A DNA stretch of 64,000 nt from Colletotrichum lupini (lineage: Eukaryota; Ascomycota; Sordariomycetes; Glomerellales; Glomerellaceae): assembly GCF_023278565.1 (NCBI RefSeq), contig NC_064679.1:558001-622000 (forward strand), given 5' to 3'. Each line of letters opens with the position of its first letter. Within the stretch, counting starts at the first letter, position 1. Shown one piece after another: positions 47,711 to 59,300 of the stretch. The notes under the pieces were generated by a model. It saw only the letters and a program-made list of their open reading frames with translations, searched no databases and was not told the origin of the DNA. A program made the position numbers and the translations under genes.

Positions 47711-48045
47711 ATTTCCGGTGTAACAGTTGGCGAGAGAGAGAGCCTCCAGCATCAGAGATCGTCGATCTACTTGGCACCTTAAAGAAGAAGGTCATTATCA
47801 CATAGACTCATAATATTAGAAAACACAACCTCCCACTCTGGCGACCGTGTACACTCCGTGCTAAATCTACGTGCTCAAATTCCCAATCATCCTGACACTT
47901 CATTGGGAATTTTGATAACACTCAGTATGGAAGAATTAGAATAAGTGACTAGGTAGTTGGTATTAAATTCACAACCGCTAGAAGGAACGCTACGTTTGCT
48001 ATGTACTCTGTGCAGAAAGCGACCTCTATCGAACAAATCCGACTA
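47711..48045. other. Intergenic between convergent genes
   Basis: 3' regions of the FAD oxidase and of the interrupted minus-strand gene. Nothing else seen. Confidence 0.5.
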
Positions 48046-48693
48046 TCAACAGGTGCAGCCACCGCTCAGGGCAAAACACGGCAGCCAAGTGCAAGACTCC
48101 CAGAAAGATCCATCACTTGCCACGCAAGTACAGCAGTAGCAACCAGCGCAACAACAATCCTGACCCAGACTGCCGCCCACATTGGCACCACTCCTCAAAG
48201 GATCCATCTGTTTTCCAGCCTCATACGCGCCATACACGATTCCGGCTCCCGCTCCCGTGGCAGCGACACCCCATAGCCCGTTCTGCATCGAATTCTGGAA
48301 CCCCTTGACGGCCTTGTCCGGAGTAATCTCGGTGAGTCTATGAGTTGGTGTCTCAAGACTTTCCTTGAACCAGTCATAGTCTAGTGCACATCCTTCAGGC
48401 GTCTTGATGATGCTGCCGAACCTCTTGAGCAGCTCCCGGCAGTCGTCGTATCCCAGATCTTCAGCGGGAATGGATGAGCGCGCGGCAGCCCATTCGGTGT
48501 TGACTTCGTCTTTCGTCAAAGTCGTCCAGCCGATCTGACAAACGGTATAGTCACGGTTGTGATAGCCCTTGGACGGTGTCGAAAGCTGAAGTGCTCTGAG
48601 CTTATTCGTCTCTTCCTTTAAGGACCATGCAGCCACCCTCGCTTCATACACCCGAGCAGGCTCGAAAGAACTGGTCTTTTCGCTCTCTGGCAC

Positions 48694-48925
48694 TGTTGGA
48701 TTACGAGGCAGAAAAGGGGCCCTATTAGGTAGTTAGGTAGGGGTGGTAGGTAGGCAGTCTGGGCCCGTGCAGACGGACCCTTCCACCTACCTATACCCAC
48801 TGAGGGACCGCGGGCTCTGCCCACGATCTTCCCCTCCTACACACACACATACGCAATAGACCTATACTAACCTATTAACCTAGTCGCAACCTAAAAAGTC
48901 TAACCTACTTACATATATACTAACA
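48694..48925 (+). repeat. 5' LTR of Copia element
   Basis: Differs from 55397-55628 only by C/T and G/A transitions. Here the inner half carries the changes (for example CTAACCTATTAACC against CTGACCTATTGACC), while the outer half is intact. Confidence 0.94.
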
Positions 48926-49999
48926 CTAATTAGTAGTTAAATTATATATATATTTTTACTATAGGTTAGTAAGAATATAACCGTAAAAGAGATAGCCTCG
49001 ACCTACCTCGCTAGCTATTCCGACTTATTAACTTAGTTCTATCTATCTAATTAATAATAAGCGGCCCAGTCTATACTACCTTAGCTCTCTTTTATTATTA
49101 TTAATTAATAACTAATTAACTAGTCGTAGGCCGTTAAGAGCGCGCTTTATTATATATAATCTTTTTTACTAAGACTATTATTATAAAAGGATTAACTACT
49201 TTACTATTATTATTAACCTCGCTTTTATTATTAATATTATTTTTGCTAGCCTTATTACTATTATTAACTTCTCTTTAATCGAACCGCTCGTAAAAAAAAT
49301 CTATTTTAAATATATTATAACTAAGCACTACTTTAAACTAATAATAAATAAAAAGAGATTAATTACTAAGAGATTAATTTAATAATCGCTAGCGTACTAG
49401 CGCTTAATAATAATAAGACCTTCGGAATTATAAATATGTTAATAACAAATCTCTTATTAATAGTAAAATATTCCGAGATACTAAAGAAAGGAAAAGATCT
49501 CGATAATAGTAGTAATAGGGATCTATTTTATATTATTAATAAATCTACCTCTTTCTAACCTAATAAAAGCTCCGAGACTAGATTAATAAAATAAAGTACG
49601 AGAAGTACTAAAAAGAATCGCTAATTAATAACTAATAAAATCCTCTATTTATTACTAAAAGTACGGTTATAAAAGGCCTTTCTTCCCTTTTTATAACCTT
49701 TTACTAACCTTAATAACCTTCCGTTTATATACCTCGTTAAAGGAGTAGAATTTTTTAATTAATAATAACAGCCCGCTTACTATTATTAAAACGATCGCTA
49801 CGACTAACCTACTACTCCTTTTACCCTAACTAACGTTATATTATAATTATAATATAACGATTATATTTTATAATAATTTTTTACTATATAACTTACCTCG
49901 TAAATATATTATAATAACTACTAGCCCTAGTAATAAGTAAAAAGGGTTTAATAATTAGTTAATATTACCTCTAGCCTACCTATACTCTTAAATTATAAA

Positions 50000-52900
50000 A
50001 CTATACCTAATTCTAATTCGCTAATAAAACTACGTTAACCTAACTTAATAGGGCTTATTTAATATTATACCTACCCTTATAAACAATAGAAAGCTTAATA
50101 CCTTTATTTTTTATATAATAAAATACTACTATCGAGACGGCCTAACGGGCAAGGAGCTATAAAAGGACTTTAAAACCGACTTTTAAAGCTAGGAGGTAGG
50201 GGACTTTTTAAAAATAGAAAGTACGATTCTTAAGAAGCTAAGAAACTTCTTTATAAATAACAGTATTAATTTAATAATTAAAGATCGTAGTTAAATAGTA
50301 AAAAAGATCGCTAGCGCCTTTAATACTTAATACTTCCTTATTTAGATTTTTAAAAAGATTATAGCTTATTATAGCTATACTAAATACTTTAATATATTAT
50401 ATTATAATCCTTACTTCTTCTACTTATTACTTTTATAGTTAGTAAATACTAATAATCTTGTTTAATAAGCTAGAGAAATAGTAAAGGAATCCGCATAACC
50501 CTAACTCGCTTAATCTTAGTAATTAAAATTCTAACCTTAGCTTTATTATTAACTAACTAACCTACTACCTCTTTAAAAAAAAAAAGGAAGAAAAACTAGA
50601 GAATAAAGTTATTATTACTTAATAACGAAATCTACCCCGTTAGATACTATACTTCGATATAAAAACTAAAGATAATATTATACCTAATACCCGCTAATTA
50701 ATTAACCTCGCTAAGCTCTATAATAATAAAAATAAGTATAATAACGAGAAGTACGATATTTTTAATAAAAAACTTCGGATTTTTAAAGTATTATACTAAC
50801 GAGCGAGAATTAGTAAATAATACTATTTTAGTACTTTCCTAAATATATTTAAAAAAAAAAGGGCGTTAACTTTTTATTTTAACTAACTTAGTAATACCTC
50901 TAACCTGCTTAGCTTCGACGTAATATACTAGAGGACTTAAGAATATTTCGAGCTACTTATGAGCTATTAAAACTACCTCGCTAAGCTTTATAACCTCTAC
51001 TAATACTCTATAGTTCGTAAAAACCTAAGTAAGTCGAACTAATAAATTCTATAAGTACTAATTAACTATATTATAATCCTTTACGAGGCGCTAACTATTT
51101 AGGGATTTATTTTTAATATAAATAACTAACTCCTCTACTACGTAAGTAATATACTAAAATATAAACTTACTATACTTAACCCGGTACTTATATTTACTAA
51201 TATTTATTACTAACTTAGTACTTTAATTAATACTATAAAAAGAGAGTGCGACTATAATAAGTAGTAATAGTATCTCTAAAATAGTACTTATAATAAAAAG
51301 GTCCCTATTACTTATTAAACCGACCGCACTTACGGTAGCTCTAATAAAAAGACCTAATTTAATAAACGGAATTAACGCGGCCGCGGTATTACTAATAAAA
51401 AGTATTTTATTTATTATAAAACCGGCTATTAATTAACTAAATACTTAGAAAAAGAGCGACGTTAAGTATATAAGAAATATAAAAATAGTAAAAAAAGAAA
51501 TAAGAAATCTATACTAAGCTTATACTTATAGTTCCTCGCTTTTTATAAAAGAACCGCCCTTATTAATAACGACGACGACGATAATAATATTATAATTTAA
51601 TATTTTAATAGCCTCGACTTTAATTATAAGAATAACTATAAGAATAAAGTCTAGATTTTAATAATATACTTTACGACCACTACTAGTAGTAAAACCCTTA
51701 TAAATATCCTCGCTACTTAGGTAATAGAGTATAGCCTTATTAATATTATTTTTATTAATAAGTTAACTAAGCTTATAGAACTAATAACCTCTTTTTTATT
51801 AAATAGGAGGTACTTATTAAGGGATTTTTAAAATATTATACTTAATACTAGTACTATAGAATTCTTAACTACGGGCTACCCTTAACTCCTTATATTATAA
51901 TAATAACGACCCGAAGTTACTCTTAATACTTCTAGAGCCGGCGAGGTAAGTATTCGATTTAATAACGGCGAACCTATAAAATTATTAAGATCTATAGTTG
52001 TTAATACCCTATTTAGTAATATTATTTTTTATATCTTACTAACTAATACTCTTTTTTTATACTACCTAAGAGATATAAATAAGCTAGGAGTATATTTTAA
52101 TAATATTAATAACTTATTAGTTAAAAGAGATATTATAATACTTATTATTTATAAATAGGGATACCCTTAGCTTTTATTTTTTGATAATAAGAAAGCTATT
52201 ATTAACTATTTAATAAAGAGCGAATTGCGCTGCTTATATCGGCGCTTCGGTTACCCTTTAGTTCTTTATCTCCTAAAGCTACTTTAGTAGTTTAGTAATA
52301 ATATAAAAATCGTAGCCCTTAAGAAGCTTATAAAGATCTATTAATAATACTAACTTAACGCTACTACTCCTAGCTAATTTAAATTTACCCTATAAAATAA
52401 TTACGATTTTAATTATAAAATCGTAATTAACGTAATATACTTAATAAATTATAAAAATACTAACTGACTAATACTTTACGTCGTCGATATTACTACTTCT
52501 TTTTAAGTAGTAAGGTTCCTTACGAATATAATTACGAAGTATATATAAGAAGCTCTTTAGCTATATTAGATCGACGTCTACCTCGGTCTACCGGACTAGA
52601 TTATTATAAATATTAATAAGAACTTTAGCGCTATAAAGTTTAAATCTTTTACTAAATCTATATTTATTAAAATTAAGGAAGTACTTATTAAAGCTTATAA
52701 TAGTATTAATAAGGCTAAGAAATACTACGTAGTACTTAAAAAAGTATACGATATTATTTAAAATAAGTACTTATTAATAAGCACAGAGGCTATACTTTAG
52801 GCCGTAATTAAGGTAGTTAATAATATAGTTAGCCTAAATAGCCTCGTTCTTATACTCCTCGTTTTTAAAGCTTTTCTACGTACTTCTAATAAATCTTTAC

Positions 52901-55020
52901 TATTATTAAATATTACTTAACGTATAGAAATAGTTAAAAAAGTAATAAGGGAAGTCCGCAGACTTTATATTAATAAGTAAATAAGCGAGGTACTAGCTAC
53001 TCGAAACGGACTAGATATTTCCTATACTATTAATTTATTACTATAATTAGATATTAAAGTCTAGCGAGAAGGTAAGGGATAGAAAGGCCTATTTAAGCTC
53101 GTTTTAATAAATAGTACTACTTACGTAATATAATTACCTTATAGCTTAATAAGCTTTTAGGCTATTATAATTAAACCCTAGTACTTAGAGGAGGTTAACC
53201 CCGAGCCGCTAGCTATAATAATAAAATACGTTAACTACTTATTAATCCCTATAGTTAACTAGCTAACTAATAATAATACCGCTATAAATAAAATCTTTAA
53301 TAAGATCGTTATTATAATTAACGACGACCCTTTATTATAAAATAAAAGGACTAAAAGAATATTAATACGGCGCGGCTATAGTAATATTTTTATAACTACG
53401 ACCTACTTTATATTTAAAAAAGAAGTAAATTTTAAACTAGTTATTAAGCTCCGTAATAAAGGTATTATTATTACCCTAAGAGTACTTTTTATAGAATTTA
53501 TTAATAAAGAGCTTTTAAAATTAATAGAGAGAGGGGTAATTAAAGTTATTTAACTTAGCCCTAAATATAAGGATATAAGGATATTTAAGTCTCGATTTAT
53601 TAACGAGATTAAGAACCTAGGACTTAACCCTATCGAAAAGTCTTACTTAGTTATATAAGGGTATAATAACGAGGAGAAAAAGGAGATCTTTATATAGTTA
53701 TTAATAATTTAAAGAACTAATTAACGTCTAATCCTTACCCTAGCCCCGACCCTAATTTAAAAAGGTTACGTTATTTAGCTATAAGATATTACTTAAATAT
53801 ATATATAATCAAACTAACCTCTTTATTATAAGGTTTTTACTTAATTACTAGCTCGGATCCGTTATTTATACCCTAAGGGCACTATTTTATACGTTATATA
53901 GCTACTATACGGTCTTATAAAATTTAGTACTTACTAATAAGTAATATATAATAAGTATTATTTAAAAATGCTCTAAATAATAATATCTACGTTCAATTTA
54001 TACTTACTAGTCTTAATAAGAGAAAGCGGATTATTTAGTATTATTAATATATAGACCGATAATACTATTAAACTATTAAATAAGACTTTTAATTAAAAAA
54101 AAAAACCGAGCTTAAGTACGCTAAGCTACTAACTAAACTAAAATAGTAACTATTAACTAACGAGCTGCTTATTTTTAATAATAAGATTATCTTACTAAAA
54201 AATATCAATATAGTACTTAGATAAAAGAACTAAAAGAAGAAGTTTAAGTAGGTTAACCCCTCGGTATTAAATACTAAATAATAATTTATTAAATAATAAG
54301 CTCGAGGTACCTATATTATATTAATTTACTAATTAGAGATAGCTTTTAATACGTCGTTTACCGCTTAATATTAAGTAGATCCGTTATTTATTAACTACGC
54401 TATGCTAAACCGTTATATTAAATAATAAATAGATTACTTAGACTAAGGGCTTATATTCGTACTATTAGATCTAATTATAACTAAACTCTTCGTTTTTATA
54501 AATAAGTTATTTACGAATAACGCTAATTATATTTTATAACTAAGTTATATTATTATTTTTATAAATAAAGAATAGACTAATAAGAGCTTTACGATTAATA
54601 ATAATATTATTTACTATAGCTCTACGAAGAGTAAAAGGATTACCTAGAGCGTATTAATATTAGAGGTCTACGGAATAGTTATAAATATTAACGTTACTTA
54701 TACTATCTTAACTACCCTAGACCTTATTACTAAATAACTTAACGTTCTAAAAATCCTTACTATAGTCTATATAAATTTATACTTATTATATAAATACCTC
54801 GTTAAGCTAGGTACTACGAAAGAAAAGCGCCTTATAATAAATATTATAATACTTAGGTAATTATATAAACGCCGTAAGCTTTACGAGATTTGTTAGATTA
54901 GTAATAATAATAACCTAGCTAACGGGTTTATAAAAAGTATACTAAATAAGTCCCTCGAACGATTCGTTAGTAAAAGAATTATTATAGTTAAAATAGAAGG
55001 ATAGGTAATATATAGTTAAA
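50000..55020 (+). pseudogene. Copia gag-pol remnant
   Basis: Read through stops on the plus strand. The pre-integrase motif LYRRFGYP is at ~52230-52290. Integrase at ~52430-52900 shows LYVVDIATSF, IDVYLGLPD and a degraded AHNSIGK region. Reverse transcriptase at ~53570-54100 shows KSRFINE, LILTLAPTLI, LLYGLIKF and STFNLYLLV. RNase H at ~54260-55000 ends with YYSSTKSKRIT, LVKLGTTKEKRL and LANGFIKSILNKSLE. The 49000-52000 part should hold gag and protease but is hard to read. The phrasing matches a fungal Copia family often labelled TNT1-94-like. No intact frame survives. Confidence 0.85.
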
Positions 55021-55396
55021 ATAGTAATATACTATAAATAATAAGTTATTTAGTAAACGTATACGCCTCTCGGGCTTTAGCTTAGAGAGAAACGTACGTA
55101 TTCGGGGCGTAATTAAACTAATAAAAAGCTCTTTTTTAATTACGCTAGATTTAATAATTTCTAAGGAGTTTAAGTATATAGATTATATATATTAGAGGAT
55201 TAGGAAGTAATTAAAAAAAGGGGATACTAAAATTTCTATACGAATAATTATAATAAAAGCTATATTAAAATTTTAGTATATAGCTTTAAGTACTTCTGAA
55301 TAGGGGATTAATTATAAATTCTACTACTAGTTCTTATTAACAGGGGACCTAGCCCCTATTCTAGCCTTTTTTATTATAAAAATAGAAGACTACTAA

Positions 55397-55628
55397 TATT
55401 AAATTACGAGGTAGAAAAGGGGCCCTATTAAGTAGTTAGGTAGGGGTAGTAGGTAGGTAGTCTGGGCCCGTGCAGACGGACCCTTCCACCTACCTATACC
55501 CACTAAGGGACCGCGGGCTCTGCCCACGATCTTCCCCTCCTACACACACACACACGCAATAGACCTATACTGACCTATTGACCTAGTCGCGACCCAAAAG
55601 GTCTGACCTGCCTACGTGTATACCAACA
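55397..55628 (+). repeat. 3' LTR of Copia element
   Basis: The first bases are mutated (TATTAA for TGTTGG) and the outer half is intact, ending ACGTGTATACCAACA. GGCAC follows directly as the target duplication. A CA-rich run (CACACACACACA) near 55543-55555 has survived RIP. Confidence 0.94.
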
Positions 55629-55870
55629 GGCACCTTGTCCTTCGGGTTCGGGACACTGCCATTCGGTAGGCGGAGCTCGTATTTCTGGCCGTGCGTGATG
55701 ATGGCCCAATGTAAAAGACACCCGTCGTCGACGCGGCGAGAGTACCACACTTGTTCGCCCTTGGTCGTGTCCTGTCCCTGCTTGCCGCGAAGGTTCACTT
55801 CCTCTTTCAACCTCTTCCTATTTTCTTCTTGTTCCTCTCTGGCCCTTAGGACCTCCGAATTCTTGAACAT

Positions 55871-57289
55871 TGTATAACGAATTCGAGTCTCGTGTAGAGT
55901 TATCGAGGCGTGTGGCGTAATGGTCTGTAAGAATTTGACGACGATAACCTCACAAATGGAGTCGGAACGTATGGCAACTTTCGCTCAATAGACATCGGCA
56001 TGTTACACTCCATAAAATAAACGTGGGATCCTGGTTATCAATGCTTCAACGAAGCCGCTGACGGCATGAGCTGCAGCAGTGCGGCGTGTCCAGACATCGC
56101 TGCGTGGGCTGCGCGGACTGCGCCGCAGATAGCTGCCAAGTCTTCCCCATATCATAGGGCAGTTCGCTCTCACGCATTCTCGGATTGACCAATGTCAGCC
56201 TACCATCAATGGGATGTTTTTGGGGAGGGTCTTTTCTGTCTCTCTTTACTACATGCAGGGAGGCGCGCCGCCTAAATGGACGACGAATATGACATCACCC
56301 CCTAGTCACGGGAAGATCTTCCCTGCATCGCCTCTGCTAAGCTTTCGGGCGGTTAATGTGGGGCGGTCTAATACCGGTCTCCTTCCTCCATCCGATCAGT
56401 GAAAGACTAAACGATACTTCATATGTGCACGGGAGACACGTCGAACTACATGTAAGTTTCGCGTGCCACTCGGCAGAGGTGATGGGCCATCCTTGGCGCG
56501 TGGTGATTTCGCCTTCTTGGTGGCTGGTGCCATCGGAAGACTTGCTCCCTCCAGTCCTGATGATATCTGTGCTCACTGCGCGCGGTCCTTTTGTCGTACC
56601 CTATTTAGACCCAAGCATGCAAGCAAAGTACACAAATTTGACATGAAATACTGACTGCAATTGTTACTGAATGATGAGCATGTAAGCTACCTAAATGTTT
56701 AAGCAGCTGTGCTCCACACGACCTGCCGGAAGAGCTTCGTACTGCCCTTCCGCCTATGGTATGCCTTTCGACGCCTACTATTCGATCCTTACTATTCTGG
56801 AAAGCATACTTAGTGGATGGTCGGTCTCAAGTCACTGGCGACAGGACATTCCGTCTCTTCATTGGCCATCTTCTTAGTCTTTTCAAAAGAATTCATCAAT
56901 CGGTCGACACTCAAGTGGGTAACAAACCAAGATGCCAGTCAAGATGAGAACGCCTACCTACCTGCTTATTATACTTAACGTTCTTATTCTTCTTATCCCC
57001 TTTATTATTCTTATTACTATTATCATCATTTTTTATATATTTATTAAAGAATACTCTTTAAAAGATACGAATGAGAATAAGGACAATAGGAATAGGGATA
57101 ATAAAAATAGAAACAATAAGAATATAAATAATAAAAAGAGAAATAATAAGTAAGAGCTAGGGAGGGTACTAAAAGAGCGGCAAGCGATTTTATCACCCGC
57201 TTAATACTTTAAATCTACCTCTGTCTTTATCTAACTCTCATTAATAGCGTGCAGCGATAGGTCGTAACCCGTTAATGAAGAAATAGGCC
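55871..57289. other. Intergenic, with an AT-rich simple-sequence patch near 57.0 kb
   Basis: The left end is the promoter of the interrupted minus-strand gene. 56960-57160 is AT-rich, with strand-asymmetric pyrimidine then purine runs (TTATTATT, later AATAATAA). It looks like low-complexity or partly RIP-mutated sequence. No gene supported. Confidence 0.4.
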
Positions 57290-57461
57290 TATCCCATCGA
57301 CTGCTACAAGGCGACAGTATAATAGTCTCCAGCTTTTCTCTAAATCCTCCGAGATATGAATTTTTGATTTGCGGATATAGTGGAAATAAATCGGAATAAC
57401 GCCTGATTAGTTCTTCCCCTGCACTCGGATGTACTGTCGCCTTGTAGCAGTCGATGGGATA
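57290..57461. mobile_element. MITE-like hairpin with perfect 30-bp terminal inverted repeats
   Basis: 57290-57319 (begins TATCCCATCGACTGCTACAA) is the exact reverse complement of 57432-57461. The arms are separated by 112 bp of unrelated sequence. Both outer ends are TA, which suits a Tc1/mariner-type insertion with TA duplication and a 168-bp element inside. The interior has no transposase. No second copy is in this window, so a mobile origin is inferred from structure alone. Confidence 0.6.
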
Positions 57462-57814
57462 TAACACTGGTAAACTGACTACCTAGCCATTGCTCAAAGG
57501 AAGCCAGCTGAGAAAAAACTTGACTTTCCGAAGCCGTCAAGTACCCTTGCGATTCAACGAAACATCGAAGCAAGGTGTCGCAAAAAACCCACAACACACT
57601 AATCTCGTCCTCAACTCATAAAGGTTTGACGCACCACTGCAAGACCCGACTTTATCCTCTTTCACGCGTCAAAGCTAAGCTCTGAGAATAGAATTGCGCA
57701 ACTCACGAGCGCGGAGCTGCAGCCTCATGCACCTGCTGCCGGAAAACGCGGCATGCAGCAACGAGCCGCGACTAAGATCGCTGTTACCCAAGTGAGACTC
57801 CACATTCAACTAAT
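57462..57814. other. Intergenic upstream of tRNA-Ser
   Basis: Nothing recognised. Confidence 0.45.
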
Positions 57815-57913
57815 GGCAACATGGCCGAGTGGTCCAAGGCGATAGACTTGAATTGTTCACGATTCAGACATCTATTATCTTCGGATGCGCAGGTTCGAAC
57901 CCTGCTGTTGTCG
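57815..57913 (+). tRNA. tRNA-Ser (anticodon UGA) with 17-nt intron
   Basis: Acceptor GGCAACA pairs with TGTTGTC; the discriminator is G. D stem GCC/GGC; anticodon stem ATAGA/TCTAT encloses 24 bases with TGA at 57849-57851 and a 17-nt intron after position 37. The long variable arm (ATC TTCG GAT) and T arm GCAGG-TTCGAAC-CCTGC follow. Long variable arm, G discriminator and anticodon agree with serine. Confidence 0.9.
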
Positions 57914-58407
57914 CAAATGTTTTTGCTTGGCAGGCTTTCAGGATTTCTTTGCATCTTCGGCCAGTACAGCTGGGCGACGATACATGAATGGCCAGCTGTT
58001 GTGGCTATGGCTTGGCATGTCTGAGAAGAAGTGTGGACCTGGGTATGGAGTTCATGTTGGACATCAATAGAGCAGCAATCTCATCGAGTACATGTATCAT
58101 TACAAAAGCCTCAAGTCGTTGCCAAATGTCAATAGATGTCTTGACTATGGCTTCGACAAAGTGTACGAAGCAATTGATGATGTATTGTAGTTAAGTGCGT
58201 AGCTAGCGTGAAATAAATCTGACCTGACCTGGCACTCTTCCCAAAGCAGGAGGAGTGAGTGCCTTTTGGTATTAAACATTAGAACCACGATGCAGAAAAC
58301 TCTCCGCTCCCAGGTTCGTCACCTTGACAGACAACAGCAAAAGTTAGCCCACAGGGTTCTCAAAGCAAGTGGCCACGGGGTAAAGGAACCCAGAAAACAT
58401 ACCACGA
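57914..58407. other. Intergenic, nothing recognised
   Basis: Downstream of tRNA-Ser and of the minus-strand cysteine-containing gene. Probable 3' untranslated sequence only. Confidence 0.45.
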
Positions 58408-59025
58408 TCAGCAGCCATCCGGCCGTTCAGAAAGGCACTGGTCCATGCAGTGATTGCCCACAATAGCACCATACACCTTGCCAGAGACGTAGCTGCGCAT
58501 GATGTCACGGCAGTTATCGTACACAATCTCCGCGGCGGGGACGAGCTCCGCGACGGGCGTCGGCTTGTCAATGAAGGCGGTCCAGCTGACGCAGCACCGC
58601 GCCGTCTCGATCTCGAGACAGTAGTCCTGAGGGGTACCGCGGATCATGTCGTTGGCCTTGTCCGTCTTGAGGACCTTGATGAGGCGATAGCAGATGCTGG
58701 CCATGGCCTGGTGGCCCTTGTCGCAGACGAGCTCGTTCTCGCCGCACATGGCGGACGACGGCTCGCCGGCGTCGTCGTTCTTGGCGGCGGTGTTGTCCTC
58801 ACCGTCAGCGGCGGGGGTCTGGGTGATGGTGATGTCGGTGTAGTTCTTGCGGCCCCAGACGGAGAAGGTACCGATGTCGTTGGTGTAGAGGTCGAGGACG
58901 ATGCGCGAGGGGAACTCGGCCTCCATGGCGAACACGGCGTCCGCCTTGGGGAGAAGGTGAGGCGGGAGAGCTCTCGCGACCTGCATGTTGGCACTCAGCG
59001 CCGTGGTGGCCTCGGGGATAATCAT
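58408..59025 (-). CDS. Unrecognised 205-residue cysteine-containing protein
   Basis: A single coding exon from the ATG at 59025 to a TGA at 58408. Codon use is strongly GC-biased at third positions, as in expressed fungal genes. I do not recognise a family. Visible parts: an N-terminal segment without a clear signal peptide (MIIPEATTALSANMQVAR), a beta-like stretch (RIVLDLYTNDIGTFSVWGRKNYTDITI), an acidic linker (~70-90), then a C-terminal half with about nine cysteines (MCGENELVCDKGH, ARCCVSW, VYDNCRDIM, GNHCMDQC). The leader probably contains an intron: a GTAAGG donor follows CTTCAAG at ~59107, and the acceptor is near 59043. TATAAAT at 59201-59207 on this strand supports transcription. Even cysteine spacing suggests disulfides, yet no secretion signal is seen, so an upstream coding exon or unconventional export is possible. 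Confidence 0.7.
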   Translation of the reverse strand: MIIPEATTALSANMQVARALPPHLLPKADAVFAMEAEFPSRIVLDLYTNDIGTFSVWGRKNYTDITITQTPAADGEDNTAAKNDDAGEPSSAMCGENELVCDKGHQAMASICYRLIKVLKTDKANDMIRGTPQDYCLEIETARCCVSWTAFIDKPTPVAELVPAAEIVYDNCRDIMRSYVSGKVYGAIVGNHCMDQCLSERPDGC

Positions 59026-59300
59026 CTTTGGCGACGGTGCACTATCGATGATCAGTTGTCTGTATATTGCACTCTTTACACTTGGTAAGACTTGATGTGA
59101 CCTTACCTTGAAGGCAAGATTGCCTCGACTTGCTTGTGTGAAGGAAAGGCTGTGAAAGAGGGAAAGATAGAGCTGCGAAAGGCAGTCCGTACGCCGCAGG
59201 ATTTATACACGCCGTAGGAGAGAAAACATGTAATATGTGTACGTGTGCGTGTGGCTGACGAAAAATCCCTACCTAGGAAGTAGACAGCGAAATGAGAGAC
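59026..59300 (-). promoter_or_regulatory. Promoter and leader of the 58408-59025 gene
   Basis: The minus strand has TATAAAT at 59207-59201 about 180 bases before the ATG. A CT-rich initiator-like run (CTATCTTTCCCTC) follows near 59165-59180, then a possible leader intron of ~65 bp. This is the usual arrangement of a strongly expressed fungal gene. Confidence 0.5.

Larger units (their letters stand above)
48694..55628 (+). mobile_element. RIP-mutated Ty1/Copia LTR retrotransposon, 6935 bp
   Basis: Two 232-bp LTRs (48694-48925 and 55397-55628) run from TGTTGG to CCAACA when unmutated ends are combined. They are flanked by the target duplication GGCAC at 48689-48693 and 55629-55633. The interior is TA-rich and almost free of CA and TG, with frequent RIP-type stops. 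Domain order on the plus strand is gag, pre-integrase, integrase, reverse transcriptase, RNase H, which is the Ty1/Copia order. It lies opposite in direction to the gene it interrupts. It is inactive. Confidence 0.95.
48046..55870 (-). pseudogene. Possible LRAT/NlpC-like (permuted papain fold) protein gene, split by a Copia element
   Basis: The minus strand reads 79 codons from the ATG at 55870 to 55634. It resumes at 48693 through the one remaining target-site copy (GTGCC on this strand) to a TGA at 48046-48048. Joined, this is 885 nt and 294 residues in perfect frame with no intron. The N-terminal ~40 residues are charged and helical (REEQEENRKRLKEEV). H54 in LLHWAIITHGQKYELR and C164 in LGYDDCRELLKRF occur in the order and spacing of LRAT/NC-domain or PPPDE cysteine hydrolases, after a Trp/Thr-rich strand (VCQIGWTTLT). 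A Gly/Ala-rich hydrophobic stretch (GLWGVAATGAGAGIVYG) and a tail of about a dozen cysteines follow. The fold is my inference; the tail is unusual for it. The insertion lies between the putative His and Cys, so the split gene cannot make the domain. Both pieces otherwise lack stops. Confidence 0.75.

Noticed and set aside
34126..55628. CRISPR-like or phage-like arrays in the TA-rich blocks
   Set aside because: Repetition is due to RIP-made TAA/ATA triplets; there are no regular repeats with unique spacers and the genome is eukaryotic.
56932..57153. 73-codon frame with Ile/Leu run then Asn/Lys run
   Set aside because: Low-complexity AT-rich DNA translated by chance; no homology or gene signals.
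58450..59088. 212-codon plus-strand frame opposite the cysteine-containing gene
   Set aside because: Composition is Val/Gly/Asp-rich as expected of antisense to a GC3-biased gene, and TATA and leader signals support the minus strand.
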